A stretch of DNA of 64,000 nt from positions 1 through 64,000 of the forward strand of contig BNBP01000001.1 of the NCBI GenBank assembly GCA_014656015.1, given 5' to 3'. Shown one piece after another: positions 53,992 through 63,590 of this stretch; the stretch's first letter is position 1, and every line of letters starts with the position of its first letter. Source of the stretch: Streptomyces griseoaurantiacus. Lineage in GTDB: Bacteria > Actinomycetota > Actinomycetes > Streptomycetales > Streptomycetaceae. Made by a program: the position numbers and the translations under genes. The notes below the pieces were generated by a model, which ran no database searches, was not told the origin of the DNA, and was given only the letters and a program-made list of their open reading frames with translations.

Positions 53992-55353
53992 TCACCGGTT
54001 GGTGTTCTCGACCGGCGCACGGACTTCGGGAACCGCCCCCTGGTGTTCCTCATCTGCGGGAGTCTCGCCGGACACCGGCGTTTCGATGTCCCGGTTGACG
54101 GTTTCGGGCCCGACCGCGAGGGCTGCCAGCGTGATGGCCGTCATCAACGCCATGTACGCGGCCACGGGCCACCAGTGTCCGGCCCACGCGAACAACGCCG
54201 TGGCCACGAAGGGGGCGAGGCCGCCGGCGAGGACGGAGCCGATCTCACGGGCGAACGCGAATCCGGACAACCGGGTGCGCGTTCCGAAGAGTTCGGCGAA
54301 ATACGCGGCCTGCGGGGCCAGCATCGCGGGGTATGCCACGCCGAGCCCCACGATGAAGGCGAGCATGACCGCCCAGGTCGAGCCGGTGCCGACGAGCAGG
54401 AAGAAGGGGACGACCCACACGACAGAGGCGATCGCTCCGGCCAGGTACACGGGCCGTCGTCCGATCCGGTCGGACAACCGCGCATAGACCGGGATAGTGA
54501 TCATCTCCAGTGCGGCCGCCGCGACGACAGCCCCCAGAGCCACGTTGCCGCTCACTCCGAGCTCTGTGGTGACGAAGGCGACGCCGAAGACCGGGAAGAG
54601 GTAGGCGAACCCGTTCTCGGCGAAGCGGGCGCCGATGACCACCAGGAAGCTCTTGGGCTCCTGGCGCAGTGCCGCGAAGAGATCCAGCCGCTGAGGTGTC
54701 CGTGGTTCCTGTGCCTTCTCGAAGGCCGGTGTCTCGACGATCCGCCGTCGGATCAGATAGCCGACGGCGACGACGACGAAACTGAGCAGGAAGGGTATGC
54801 GCCAGCCCCATGCGCGGAACTGGTCGTCGGGCATCAGCAGGAACAACTGGAACACCCCCGCAGCCAGCAGCGTGGCCGTGGCATACCCGACGGGTGCCCA
54901 TGCCCCGGCGGCTCCGCGACGTTGCTGGTCGGCGTGTTCGACGGAGAGCACGACGGCCCCGGCGTACTCTCCTCCCGCTCCGAAGCCCTGCAGGAGCCGG
55001 AGCAGGATGAGCAGAACGGGTGCGGCCATCCCGATCCGGTCGTACGTGGGCAGCACACCGATCAGAGCGGTGGCGGAGCCCATGATGAGAAGGGTGAGGA
55101 CGAGGACGGCCTTGCGTCCCAGCCGGTCGCCGAGCGCGCCCAGGAACAGGCCTCCGAGGGGCCGGGCGAGGAAGCCCACCGCGTAGGTGGCGAAGGCTGC
55201 CAGGGTGCTGACGAGGGGACTCTCGGCCGGGAAGAACAGCTTGTTGAGGACGAGGGCGGCCGCGGTCCCGTAGATGAGGAAGTCGTACCACTCGAGGGCG
55301 GTGCCGACGAGGGCCGCCACGCCTGCTCGCCGTGACTGGGATGTCATGGTCAT
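53992..55353 (-). CDS. MFS transporter, metabolite:H+ symporter (MHS) family
   Basis: 453 residues, twelve membrane helices. The MHS signature is evident in the first loop (GTALEWYDFLIYGTAAALVL) and LGDRLGRKAVLVLTLLIMG, with LLRLLQGFGAGGEYAGAVVL in helix 4-5. The family imports carboxylates, betaine or sugar acids. ATG 55353 overlaps the stop of the dehydratase gene (ATGA) and follows GAGGAG, so it is co-translated in the GntR-controlled operon and likely imports the dehydratase substrate. Confidence 0.92.
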   Translation of the reverse strand: MTMTSQSRRAGVAALVGTALEWYDFLIYGTAAALVLNKLFFPAESPLVSTLAAFATYAVGFLARPLGGLFLGALGDRLGRKAVLVLTLLIMGSATALIGVLPTYDRIGMAAPVLLILLRLLQGFGAGGEYAGAVVLSVEHADQQRRGAAGAWAPVGYATATLLAAGVFQLFLLMPDDQFRAWGWRIPFLLSFVVVAVGYLIRRRIVETPAFEKAQEPRTPQRLDLFAALRQEPKSFLVVIGARFAENGFAYLFPVFGVAFVTTELGVSGNVALGAVVAAAALEMITIPVYARLSDRIGRRPVYLAGAIASVVWVVPFFLLVGTGSTWAVMLAFIVGLGVAYPAMLAPQAAYFAELFGTRTRLSGFAFAREIGSVLAGGLAPFVATALFAWAGHWWPVAAYMALMTAITLAALAVGPETVNRDIETPVSGETPADEEHQGAVPEVRAPVENTNR

Positions 55354-57062
55354 CGTCTGTCTCCTCGGGTGCGCGGACCTGTCTGCTCGTTCGGGCGGGG
55401 GCGTCGCAGTACGGCCCCTTGCTGGATGGGGCCGACGAGTGCGGCGTACTGGCCGAGCCATCCCCGCTCGGCCTGCGGGTCGCCGGCGGTGACCGGGGCA
55501 CCCTGCCTCGGTGGGTCGGTGTCGAGGAGCCGTGCGTCGAGGTCGACGGAGATCCGGTCGCCGTCCCGGACACCGGCGAGGGGCCCGCCGTCCGCCGCCT
55601 CCGGCATGACCTGGCCGACGACGAGTCCGTGGTTGAGGCCGGAGAGTTCGCCGTCGGTGACAACGGCGACCTGCCCACCCAGCCCGGCGCCGTTGAGAGC
55701 CGCGACGAAACTGGCCGCGAAGACGGTGCCCGGGCCGCCGCGCGGACCCATGCCGCGCAGCACGATCACGTCGCCGGGACGGATGGCGGACTCGCCCAGA
55801 GCCGTGATCGCCTCGTCCTCCCCGGCGAAGACGCGGGCGGGTCCCGAGAACTGCCTGCGCGTGGCGGAACCGACTCCGGCCACCTTCACGATCGCACCGT
55901 CGGGTGCGAGGGAGCCCCGCAGGATCAGCAGACCGGGCTCCGGATTCACCGGGTCCGTCGGGGGGTGCAGCACTTCTCCGTCCGGGGCGGGGGCCTGGTC
56001 GGCGAGTTCGGCGACCGTGCGGGCCGAGACGGTCAGAGCGTCGCCGTGGAGGCGGGGGAGGAGAGCCCGCAGGGCGGCCTGTGCGCCACCGACCCGTTCC
56101 AGGTCCCAGACCTGGTGCGTGCCATTGGGCCTGATGGCTGCCAGCTGGACCGCGTCCTTCCCCTTCTCCTCGAACGTCGCCACGACGTCCATGTCGAGGT
56201 CCGCTTCCTGCGCCACCGCCGACAGGTGGCGGATGCAGTTGACGGAGCCGCCCAGGGCGAGGGCGACCTCGATCGCGTTCTCCACCGCCTCGCGGGTCAG
56301 GATGCTGCGCGCCGTCACGCCCTCACGGACGAGATCCACGATGCGGCGGCCGGCCTCGGCGGCTCGGGCGAGCATGGGCTCGGAGTTGGCCCGTACGGGA
56401 GCGGAGCCAGGCATGGTCATGCCGAGGGCTTCGGCGAGTACGTGCATGGTGTTGGCGGTGGCCAGTCCCGCGCAGACGCCGGGGCCCTTGATGGCACAGT
56501 CGGCCATGCGTCCCAGCTCGTCGACGCTCATCTTCCCGGAGGCGAGGGCTCCCACGGACTCGTAGACGGTGTCGATGTCCACGGAGCACCCCGCGAAGGT
56601 GCCGCCCTGCTGGTAGCCGCCGATCACCAGGATGGCAGGCAGGTCCAGCCGGGCCGCTGCCATCAGGTGGGCCGGGGTGGTCTTGTCGCAGGAGGAAAGG
56701 AGGATCATGGCATCGAGCTGGGCGCCTTCGACGGCGGCTTCGATGTCGTTGACGATCAGGTCCCGGGTGGGCATGAGGTACCGCGCCTTGCGGCCGGCGC
56801 TGGTCACGAAGTCGCTCGGTGCGGTGGTGCGGATCTCCAACGGCAGACCTCCCGCCTCGCGGACCGCTTCGGCGACGACATCGACGACGTCGTCGAGGTG
56901 GGCGAAGCAGACCGACAGGCGTGAGGAGGTGTTGACGATCGCGATCTTCGGACGCTGCTGTTCCTCGTGCGTCATGCCCATGGCGGACCACTGGGCACGC
57001 CGGACGGCCCATCGAGTCGTACCCGGCTCGAAGTTGCTGCGCAATGACGTGGGATCGGACAT
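55350..57062 (-). CDS. IlvD/Edd-family dehydratase
   Basis: 570 residues. Iron-sulphur cysteines C52 (RLSVCFAHL), C125 (SSCDKTTPAH) and C197 (GPGVCAGLATANTM) are all present, so it is probably active. The family includes dihydroxy-acid dehydratase and sugar-acid dehydratases. The CDKTTPA form and its catabolic neighbours favour a sugar-acid or hydroxy-acid substrate rather than branched-chain amino-acid synthesis. ATG 57062 follows GGAG, 23 bases after the oxidoreductase stop, and the gene is followed by the overlapping MHS transporter. Confidence 0.88.
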   Translation of the reverse strand: MSDPTSLRSNFEPGTTRWAVRRAQWSAMGMTHEEQQRPKIAIVNTSSRLSVCFAHLDDVVDVVAEAVREAGGLPLEIRTTAPSDFVTSAGRKARYLMPTRDLIVNDIEAAVEGAQLDAMILLSSCDKTTPAHLMAAARLDLPAILVIGGYQQGGTFAGCSVDIDTVYESVGALASGKMSVDELGRMADCAIKGPGVCAGLATANTMHVLAEALGMTMPGSAPVRANSEPMLARAAEAGRRIVDLVREGVTARSILTREAVENAIEVALALGGSVNCIRHLSAVAQEADLDMDVVATFEEKGKDAVQLAAIRPNGTHQVWDLERVGGAQAALRALLPRLHGDALTVSARTVAELADQAPAPDGEVLHPPTDPVNPEPGLLILRGSLAPDGAIVKVAGVGSATRRQFSGPARVFAGEDEAITALGESAIRPGDVIVLRGMGPRGGPGTVFAASFVAALNGAGLGGQVAVVTDGELSGLNHGLVVGQVMPEAADGGPLAGVRDGDRISVDLDARLLDTDPPRQGAPVTAGDPQAERGWLGQYAALVGPIQQGAVLRRPRPNEQTGPRTRGDRR

Positions 57063-57085
57063 GTGGTTCTCCAAGGATCGGTGTG

Positions 57086-58468
57086 TCACAGGGCGCTTCC
57101 GTTCGCGGCCATGACGGCGCGGACGGATTCACCTTCGATGTCGCGGAATCGGGAGTCCTCATCGAGGGAGAGGACTGCGGCGACGGCGGCGGCGTGGCCG
57201 TATTCGAAGCACTGGGCGGTGACCCGTGCGGAGGCGAGTGCCTCGTGCTCGGCGCTCAGGGACCGGCCGGCGACGATGATGTTCTCGCCCGTCTCGGGTA
57301 CGAGCGTGCCGTAGGGCACCTCGTAGTAGTCGTCGAGAAGCCAGTGAAGCTTGGGCCGGTCACCGCTGTGCAGTTCGATGGGCCAGGGCACCCGGCAGAT
57401 GCCGTCCGGACGTTTGCGCCCGGTGACCACGTCGTCGTTACGGAGGGTCTCGAGGCCGGCGATGGTGCGCGTCTGCCGGATGCCGGCTTCGACGCCGGTG
57501 TCGACGACGTAGCTGTCCTCGCAGCCCGGGACGTGCCGCGCGAGGAAATCGGCGTAGGCGCGCACCTGTTTGCGTCCCAGGACCTCGGCCTCGGTGAAGT
57601 CCTCCGGGTCGATGACGTTGAGCATCCTGCCGTCACGGGCGGTGAGGCGGGTGGCGTTGACCATGAGTTCGCCGGGGCGGGTGGTCCGGAAGACCCATAT
57701 CTTCTGCCGCGGCAGGTCCTCGCCGGCCGACCGGGCCGCCACGATCGCGTCCGTGAGTTTGGGCGGACAGATCGTGTCGGTGCCGTAATAGTCCAGGTAG
57801 CGCTCCATGTCCACGTTTCCGAGGCGGAAGAACATGGTGGGGTTCTGGATCGCGCCACCGTCACCGAAGGAGTAGCGGTGCCCGGCGCGGGCCACGACCG
57901 CGGCGTCTCCGGAGGCGTCGATCGTGCGGGCCGCCTTGACGACCGCGCGGCCCGCGTTGGATTCGACGACGACGCCCCTGTGCGCATTCCCGTCCATGAG
58001 GACTCCGGTGACGGAGGTGTGCAGCAGCACACGGACGCCTGCCTGTTCCAGCAGTGAGTCCGCGGTCTCCCGCCACACCAGCGGGTCGTGGGCGCTGGTC
58101 CACGTCTTGCCGTACTTCTGCGGTTCGGTGAGCCCACCACGGGCGGCCATCTGGGCCCGGAAGCGCTCGGTGAAGCCGAAGACCACCTGCTCGGGCCCTC
58201 GGCCGCGGTCGCTGGCCAGATACAGACCGCAGACCGTGCCGGAAAGCCCTGCCACGGCGGCGCCGCCGCAGAATCCGTACTTCTCGATCAGGACGACGCT
58301 GCGGCCGCTCTCGGCCGCGACGGTGGCCGCGGCGACCCCGGCGGCTCCGCCGCCCACGACGAGCACATCGACCTCGGCCAGCACCGGCAGTTCCACGTTC
58401 GGCGGGTGCACCGCATGCAGTTTCCACTCGTGCCGCAGGTAGCCCCCGAGGGCCGATATATCAGTCAT
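57086..58468 (-). CDS. FAD-dependent oxidoreductase (FAD_oxidored type)
   Basis: 460 residues. The dinucleotide-binding motif VDVLVVGGGAAGVAAATVAA begins at about residue 33 and is followed by EKYGFCGGAAVAGL, typical of FAD-dependent oxidoreductases related to fumarate-reductase flavoproteins. The C-terminal GENIIVAGRSLSAEHEALAS closes the FAD site. It is the first gene of the GntR-controlled operon with the dehydratase and MHS symporter. It presumably oxidises the imported hydroxy-compound; the precise substrate is unknown. Confidence 0.88.
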   Translation of the reverse strand: MTDISALGGYLRHEWKLHAVHPPNVELPVLAEVDVLVVGGGAAGVAAATVAAESGRSVVLIEKYGFCGGAAVAGLSGTVCGLYLASDRGRGPEQVVFGFTERFRAQMAARGGLTEPQKYGKTWTSAHDPLVWRETADSLLEQAGVRVLLHTSVTGVLMDGNAHRGVVVESNAGRAVVKAARTIDASGDAAVVARAGHRYSFGDGGAIQNPTMFFRLGNVDMERYLDYYGTDTICPPKLTDAIVAARSAGEDLPRQKIWVFRTTRPGELMVNATRLTARDGRMLNVIDPEDFTEAEVLGRKQVRAYADFLARHVPGCEDSYVVDTGVEAGIRQTRTIAGLETLRNDDVVTGRKRPDGICRVPWPIELHSGDRPKLHWLLDDYYEVPYGTLVPETGENIIVAGRSLSAEHEALASARVTAQCFEYGHAAAVAAVLSLDEDSRFRDIEGESVRAVMAANGSAL

Positions 58469-58482
58469 GTATTAGTCGTACA
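58468..58482. promoter_or_regulatory. candidate GntR operator
   Basis: TGTA-N7-TACA (58468-58482) in an AT-rich spacer overlaps the start codon of the leftward FAD oxidoreductase and precedes TAGACT (58487-58492), a -10 box for the rightward regulator. Its position suits repression of both divergent units by the GntR protein. Confidence 0.5.
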
Positions 58483-58566
58483 GCGGTAGACTGCGCCCTG
58501 TCCAGAGTGGGAGGCGGAGAATCTGAGTTCCGGCTCGAGGACAAGGTGAGTGACGGGAGGGGTCGC

Positions 58567-59214
58567 GTGCAGAAGAAGACCAACAAGGCCGATCAGGCCT
58601 ATGACGTGCTGCAGAGCATGATCACGTTCCAGGAGCTGCCTCCCGGATCGATGCTGTCCGAGGCGGCCCTCATGGAACTGGCCGGCTTCGGGCGCACGCC
58701 GGTCCGTGAGGCCCTGCAGCGGCTGGCGCGCGAGCGGATGGTCGAGATCCACCCGAACCGGGGTGTCCTCGTCGTCGGCACCTCGGTGGAGGCGCAGCTG
58801 AAGCTCCTCGAACTGCGGCGCACTGTGGAAGAACTCGCCGTTCGCCTGGCGACGCACCGGGCGAACGCGGAGCGGAAGGAGGCCATGGTGCGTCTGGCCA
58901 ACCGCCTGGACAACCTTCCCGACGCCGACCTCAGGGCGTTCGACCGGACCCTGAAGGAGATCCACGAACTGATCGCCACGGCAGCGGACAACGACTACCT
59001 GCTGGTGGCCATGACCCCGCTGCAGGGCCTGTCGCGGCGCTTCTGGTTCGCCCACATACAGAACCCGGACGAAGAGCTGGCCACGGCGGCGAGCCTGCAC
59101 AGCGCCATCCTGCACGCCATCTGCCACGGGGACGAAGAAGAGGCCGCCGCCGCCTCGCTGCGCCTCAACGACTACCTGGTGGAGTTCTCCTACCGGACCA
59201 TCCGCAGCAGATGA
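58567..59214 (+). CDS. GntR-family regulator, FadR/FCD subfamily
   Basis: 215 residues from GTG 58567 after GGGAGGGG. The winged helix (LPPGSMLSEAALMELAGFGR, TPVREALQRLARERMVEI) is followed by an all-helical FCD ligand domain with metal-binding-type positions (E/D and H in KEIHELI and LHSAILHAI). Such regulators respond to carboxylic acids and repress a neighbouring catabolic operon, here the divergent FAD oxidoreductase-dehydratase-MHS genes. GTG 58507 is an alternative start. Confidence 0.9.
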   Translation: MQKKTNKADQAYDVLQSMITFQELPPGSMLSEAALMELAGFGRTPVREALQRLARERMVEIHPNRGVLVVGTSVEAQLKLLELRRTVEELAVRLATHRANAERKEAMVRLANRLDNLPDADLRAFDRTLKEIHELIATAADNDYLLVAMTPLQGLSRRFWFAHIQNPDEELATAASLHSAILHAICHGDEEEAAAASLRLNDYLVEFSYRTIRSR

Positions 59215-59388
59215 GGATGCCGGCGGCCGTCCGCCGACGCATACCGGCGCGGCACTCCGGGGCGGAGAGCGGTGGCCGCGGGACTGCCGCGGACCACCGC
59301 ACGTGAGGCAGTACCTCCGACGGGGGTACGACCGGTCCTGCAGGCCCGAGAGGCTTCACGCGCAGACCGGCCGGGGTGGTCCGATGGC

Positions 59389-60975
59389 TCACGCCGGGGT
59401 GAGACGCCTTCCCGCTCGCTCCCCGCTGAATTCACCGTCCTCCACCACGATCCGCCCGTTGACCATGACGGCGCGTATGCCCCCTGCCTGCCGATCCGGT
59501 GCTTCATAGGTCGCGTGGTCCTCGACCGTCCCGGCGTCGAAGAGGACGAGATCGGCCGCACAGCCCTCGGCGACGCGTCCTCGGTCGGGGATGCCGAACG
59601 CGGTGGCGGGCAGGTGCGTCATCTTCCGGATCGCTTCGGGCAGCGACAGCAGACCGCTGTCACGGACGTACTTGGCCAGGATCTTCGGGAACGTGCCGAA
59701 CATCCGGGGATGGGGCTTGCCGCCGTTTCCCGGCGGCATGCCGTCGGACCCGATCATCGAGCTGGGATGGGCGATCGCCGCGGCGATGTCCTTCTCGTCC
59801 ATGGCGAACACCGTCATGGAGACCTGGAGCTCCTCCTGCAGCAGTACGCCGACCAAGGTGTCGAACGCGGGAATCCCCTTCTGCGCGGCGATGTGCGCGA
59901 GGCTCATGCCGTCGTACTGATGGGTCGCGGAGGAGGCCACGACGATGCGGTCCCACCCCGCCGCGGCCACCCAGTTCTCCCAACTGCCGTCATGCCGCTC
60001 CAGCTCGGCCCCGGCGCGAGCCAACGCGTCCTCGGACCGGAGCCGGGCGAGGAAGGCCTGGTTGCCGCCGTCCTGGAACCACGGGGGGAGGCAGGCGGTG
60101 AGCATCGTGCCGGCGGCCTCGTAGGGATACACGTCCTGATGCGCGACGAGACCGTGTGCCCGGGCCGCGTCGAGAGCCTCGAGCGCGTCGCTCACGGTTC
60201 CCCAGGCCTGCTTCCCCGTCGCCTTGAGATGAGAGACCTGCAGGCGGCACCCGGCGCGTTCGGCGATGTGCACCGCCTCGGCGACACTCTGCAACAACTG
60301 CGGACCCTCGCCCCGCATGTGCGTCGCGTAGACACGGTCGGGCGGCAGTACCTCGGCGAGTGCGACGAGTTCCTCGGCCTCGGAGAACACTCCGGGCGGG
60401 TAGATGAGCCCCGTGGAGAGCCCGAACACTCCGGCCTCCAGGGCCCGGCGCAGCTGGGACCGCATCGCCTCCAGCTCCTGGGGGCGGGGTGCGCGGGCCT
60501 CCAGTCCCATGGCCGCGATGCGCAGGGCGTTGTGGCCGATGAGAGGGGCGACATTGACGACATGGCCGGCCTCGTCCGCCCGGGAGAAGAACTCCTCGAC
60601 GGACGACCAGTCGAACGGCAGAGGGGGAAAGATGCGGCGGGTGAAGGAGCGGAAGGCGTCCCGATGGGCGTCGTGCACCGGAGCCAGGCTGAATCCGCAG
60701 TTGCCCACGACCTCTGTGGTGACCCCCTGGGTCACCTTGGACACATCGGCAGTGTTCAGGAACGGGGCGTTGTCGGCGTGTGAGTGGACGTCGATGAACC
60801 CGGGGCTCAGGACGAGTCCCTCGGCGTCGATGACACGGTCCGCCGTCCCCGCCCCGGGACGCGGATCGCTCACGCGGGTGATCCGGGAGTCGGCGACATG
60901 GACGTCGGCGGTGTAGGCCGGGGCACCGGAACCGTCGACGACGGTGGCCCTGCGGAAGAGGGTGGAAGCAGGCAT
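59389..60975 (-). CDS. N-acyl-D-amino-acid deacylase (D-aminoacylase)
   Basis: 528 residues of the amidohydrolase superfamily. Metal ligands H64 and H66 occur in GFIDVHSHAD and the bridging C93 in VVGNCGFSLAPV, the cysteine being diagnostic for D-aminoacylases. YATHMRGEG and LQVSHLKATG supply further histidines. It releases D-amino acids from N-acyl derivatives. ATG 60975 follows GGAG with 8 bases. An alternative start at 61017 overlaps the transporter stop (TGATG), so coupling is likely either way. Confidence 0.92.
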   Translation of the reverse strand: MPASTLFRRATVVDGSGAPAYTADVHVADSRITRVSDPRPGAGTADRVIDAEGLVLSPGFIDVHSHADNAPFLNTADVSKVTQGVTTEVVGNCGFSLAPVHDAHRDAFRSFTRRIFPPLPFDWSSVEEFFSRADEAGHVVNVAPLIGHNALRIAAMGLEARAPRPQELEAMRSQLRRALEAGVFGLSTGLIYPPGVFSEAEELVALAEVLPPDRVYATHMRGEGPQLLQSVAEAVHIAERAGCRLQVSHLKATGKQAWGTVSDALEALDAARAHGLVAHQDVYPYEAAGTMLTACLPPWFQDGGNQAFLARLRSEDALARAGAELERHDGSWENWVAAAGWDRIVVASSATHQYDGMSLAHIAAQKGIPAFDTLVGVLLQEELQVSMTVFAMDEKDIAAAIAHPSSMIGSDGMPPGNGGKPHPRMFGTFPKILAKYVRDSGLLSLPEAIRKMTHLPATAFGIPDRGRVAEGCAADLVLFDAGTVEDHATYEAPDRQAGGIRAVMVNGRIVVEDGEFSGERAGRRLTPA

Positions 60976-61016
60976 GGAGATCACTCCGATACGGCTGGTG
61001 GGGGAGGCGGACGTCA

Positions 61017-62351
61017 TCACGTGCCGGCAGGCACCGCGTGTTCGGTATCCGTCTCCACGCGCGTGGGGGTCGGCTTGGTCGCGAGCAGCAGTACCGTGCC
61101 GGCGGCGACAAGCGCGCTCATCGTCAGCAGCCCCCACTCGGTGCTCCCGGTGCGTTCCTTCACGAACCCCATGATCATGGGGCTGAAGAAGCCGCCGAGG
61201 AGCCCGATCGAGTTGATGAAGGCGATTCCCCCGGCTGCGGCCGTCCCCTTGAGGAACGAGGGCGGGATCGACCAGAAGACGGTGTACGCCACCCAGAGGC
61301 AGACGATTGCCACGTTGATCGACAGGAAGGACACCACGAAGTGGCTCGCGGTCACAGCGGCGCATGCCAGAGCGAAGACGGCGATCCCGGCCGGGATCGC
61401 GCTGTGCAGCCGGCGCTCGCCGGTGCGGTCGGAACGGCGGCCGACGATCAGCATGAACACGATGGCGAACAGGTACGGCACCGCGGAGAGGGCACCGACA
61501 CGGGAAAGGCCGTGGACACCGTTCTCCGTCAGGATGGTCGGAAGCCAGAAGCTCACCGCATAGATGCCGCTGATGAGGCAGAAGTAGCTGAGGGCCAGGC
61601 TGTAGGTCCGCGGAGTCGTGAGTGCCGCGCCGAGCCGGTGCTTGCCGCCCGGCCGGCGCTTCCCGATGTCGACCGTGATGATGTCCTTCTCCTCGGCCGT
61701 GAGCCACCCGGCGTCGGACGGACGGTCGACGAGCGTCCTCCAGACCACGACTCCGAGCAGGACACAGGGCAGGCCCTCGATCATGAACACCCACTGCCAT
61801 CCGGCGAGTCCGGCGGCGCCGTCGAGGGTCGACATGATCCAGGAGGACAGCGGTCCACCGACCATCGATCCGATGGGCCCGGGAAGCATGACGTACGACA
61901 TCACCGCCGCCATCCGGGCCGGCGGGAACCACAGGGTGAGGTAGTAGATGATCCCCGGTGCGAAACCGGCCTCGAAGACACCGAGCAGGAAGCGGAGGGC
62001 GTAGAAGCTGGTGGCGTCATGGACGAACACCATGGCCGCCGAGGTCACCCCCCACAGGATCATGATGCGCACGATCGTCTTGCGCGTCCCCACCCTGGCC
62101 AGCCACAGATTGCTCGGCACCTCGAAGATGACGTATCCGAGGAAGAAGATGCCGGCCGCCACTCCGTAGACATGCTCGCTGATGCCGATGTCCTGCTGCA
62201 TCTGCAGCTTGGCGAAGCCGATGTTGACCCGGTCCAGATAGGCGAAGGTGTAGCACACGACCAGCAGCGGGATGATCCGCCGTGCCGCTTTCGCATACAG
62301 AGCATCGCGCCGGGCGTCGTGCTCCACCGCGAGCGGGGACAGGGCTCTCAT
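61017..62351 (-). CDS. MFS transporter, anion:cation symporter (ACS) family
   Basis: 444 residues with twelve membrane helices. RIIPLLVVCYTFAYLDRVNI and FGKLQMQQDIG-like residues after it (FAKLQMQQDIGISE) are typical of the ACS family, which carries organic anions such as hydroxy-acids, tartrate, 4-hydroxyphenylacetate and N-acyl compounds. It is directly upstream of the D-aminoacylase, so N-acyl-D-amino acids are a reasonable substrate. ATG 62351 follows GGAGG. It is divergent from the Lrp-type gene. Confidence 0.92.
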   Translation of the reverse strand: MRALSPLAVEHDARRDALYAKAARRIIPLLVVCYTFAYLDRVNIGFAKLQMQQDIGISEHVYGVAAGIFFLGYVIFEVPSNLWLARVGTRKTIVRIMILWGVTSAAMVFVHDATSFYALRFLLGVFEAGFAPGIIYYLTLWFPPARMAAVMSYVMLPGPIGSMVGGPLSSWIMSTLDGAAGLAGWQWVFMIEGLPCVLLGVVVWRTLVDRPSDAGWLTAEEKDIITVDIGKRRPGGKHRLGAALTTPRTYSLALSYFCLISGIYAVSFWLPTILTENGVHGLSRVGALSAVPYLFAIVFMLIVGRRSDRTGERRLHSAIPAGIAVFALACAAVTASHFVVSFLSINVAIVCLWVAYTVFWSIPPSFLKGTAAAGGIAFINSIGLLGGFFSPMIMGFVKERTGSTEWGLLTMSALVAAGTVLLLATKPTPTRVETDTEHAVPAGT

Positions 62352-62509
62352 GGAAGCCTCCGGGATGTGTGAGTGAGCTTGCGCACGCATGAACACCGCG
62401 TTGAAGATGGGGGCGGCGTGGGCGGCGATGCCGTTCAGAGTGGTCCCGAATCCCGTTCGTCCCGCCAACATGAAGGAAAATTGCGTCGAGCACGCGGGTG
62501 GGACGGATT

Positions 62510-63547
62510 ATGACGAGTTCTGTCAGCCTGGGCGGAGTCCCGATCCTGAACGAGACCGACCTCGCCCTCACCGATGCGCTGCAGCTGAACCCACGCGTGA
62601 GCTGGACCGCCCTGTCCGAGGTGCTGGAGCTGTCCCCGGTCACCCTGGCCCGCAGATGGCAGGCGCTCGTCCGGGCACGCACCGCATGGACGTGCATCAC
62701 CCTGGAAGGCCCCAGTTTCCGGGGAGCGATCATCGAGGTGGCCTGCAAACCCGGCACGGCAGTGGACGTGGCCGCCGCCTTCAGCGCGCTGCCGCACGTC
62801 GCCACCGTGGGCATCACGGTCGGCGAGTACGACCTGTTCGCCCTGGTGGTCTCCCCGACCGTCGATGCCATCTCCGCGGTGCTGCTGGACGGGCTGCCGA
62901 TCACCCCCGACGTCACCCGGGTGAGCAGCCACGTCTACACGGGCATGCTGGGCGGAGGGCGTTGGAGGCACGGAGTGCTCAACCGCGCGCAATGCGAGCA
63001 GGTCCGCAGCGATCTGGGGCCGCCGCCCAAGGAACTGCGCCCGCTCAGCGTCGACGACAGAGCCCTGTACGTCGCCCTGGGAAGGGACGGGCGCCGCAGC
63101 TACACCGAGGTCGCACAGGACCTGGGGACCTCGCCGCAGGTGGTCAAGCGCCGCCTCGATCGGTTGCAGCGACGGGGCGAAGTCGCCTTCCGCTGCGATG
63201 TGGCGCGTCCCCTGGCCGGATGGCACGCCATGGCGATGCTGTGGCTGACGGCACCCGACGCCGAAGTCGGCGGCATCGGACGGGCGATCGGGGAGTGGCG
63301 GGAGACGCGCTTCTGCGCGCCCGTGGTCGGTCGCACCAATCTGTGTGTGATCGTCAGCCTGCGTTCGGTGGAACAGTTGGAAGAGATCGTGCTCAGACTG
63401 GCCGCAGAATATCCGCAGGTCACCATCGCCGAACGTCGTCTGGTGCTTCGGCAGGTGAAGGTGCACGGACGCCTGGTCGACGAGCACGGCAGGTCCACCG
63501 AGGTGATCCCGGTGGACCCGTGGGGCATGCTGGCCGGCAGAGCCTGA
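62510..63547 (+). CDS. Lrp/AsnC-family regulator with two DNA-binding domains
   Basis: 345 residues made of two Lrp/AsnC units in tandem. The first HTH is LNETDLALTDALQLNPRVSW with LSPVTLARRWQALV, and the second is DDRALYVALGRDGRRSYTEV with TSPQVVKRRLDRLQRRGEV; each is followed by a RAM-like ligand domain. Ordinary Lrp proteins are ~150 residues; the doubled form is common in actinobacteria. It likely responds to an amino acid and controls the divergent transporter-deacylase operon. ATG 62510 is chosen; GTG 62498 is also in frame. Confidence 0.88.
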   Translation: MTSSVSLGGVPILNETDLALTDALQLNPRVSWTALSEVLELSPVTLARRWQALVRARTAWTCITLEGPSFRGAIIEVACKPGTAVDVAAAFSALPHVATVGITVGEYDLFALVVSPTVDAISAVLLDGLPITPDVTRVSSHVYTGMLGGGRWRHGVLNRAQCEQVRSDLGPPPKELRPLSVDDRALYVALGRDGRRSYTEVAQDLGTSPQVVKRRLDRLQRRGEVAFRCDVARPLAGWHAMAMLWLTAPDAEVGGIGRAIGEWRETRFCAPVVGRTNLCVIVSLRSVEQLEEIVLRLAAEYPQVTIAERRLVLRQVKVHGRLVDEHGRSTEVIPVDPWGMLAGRA

Positions 63548-63590
63548 GCGGCGAGGGGCACGCCCACCGGCTCCGGGCCGCCGTCCCGCG

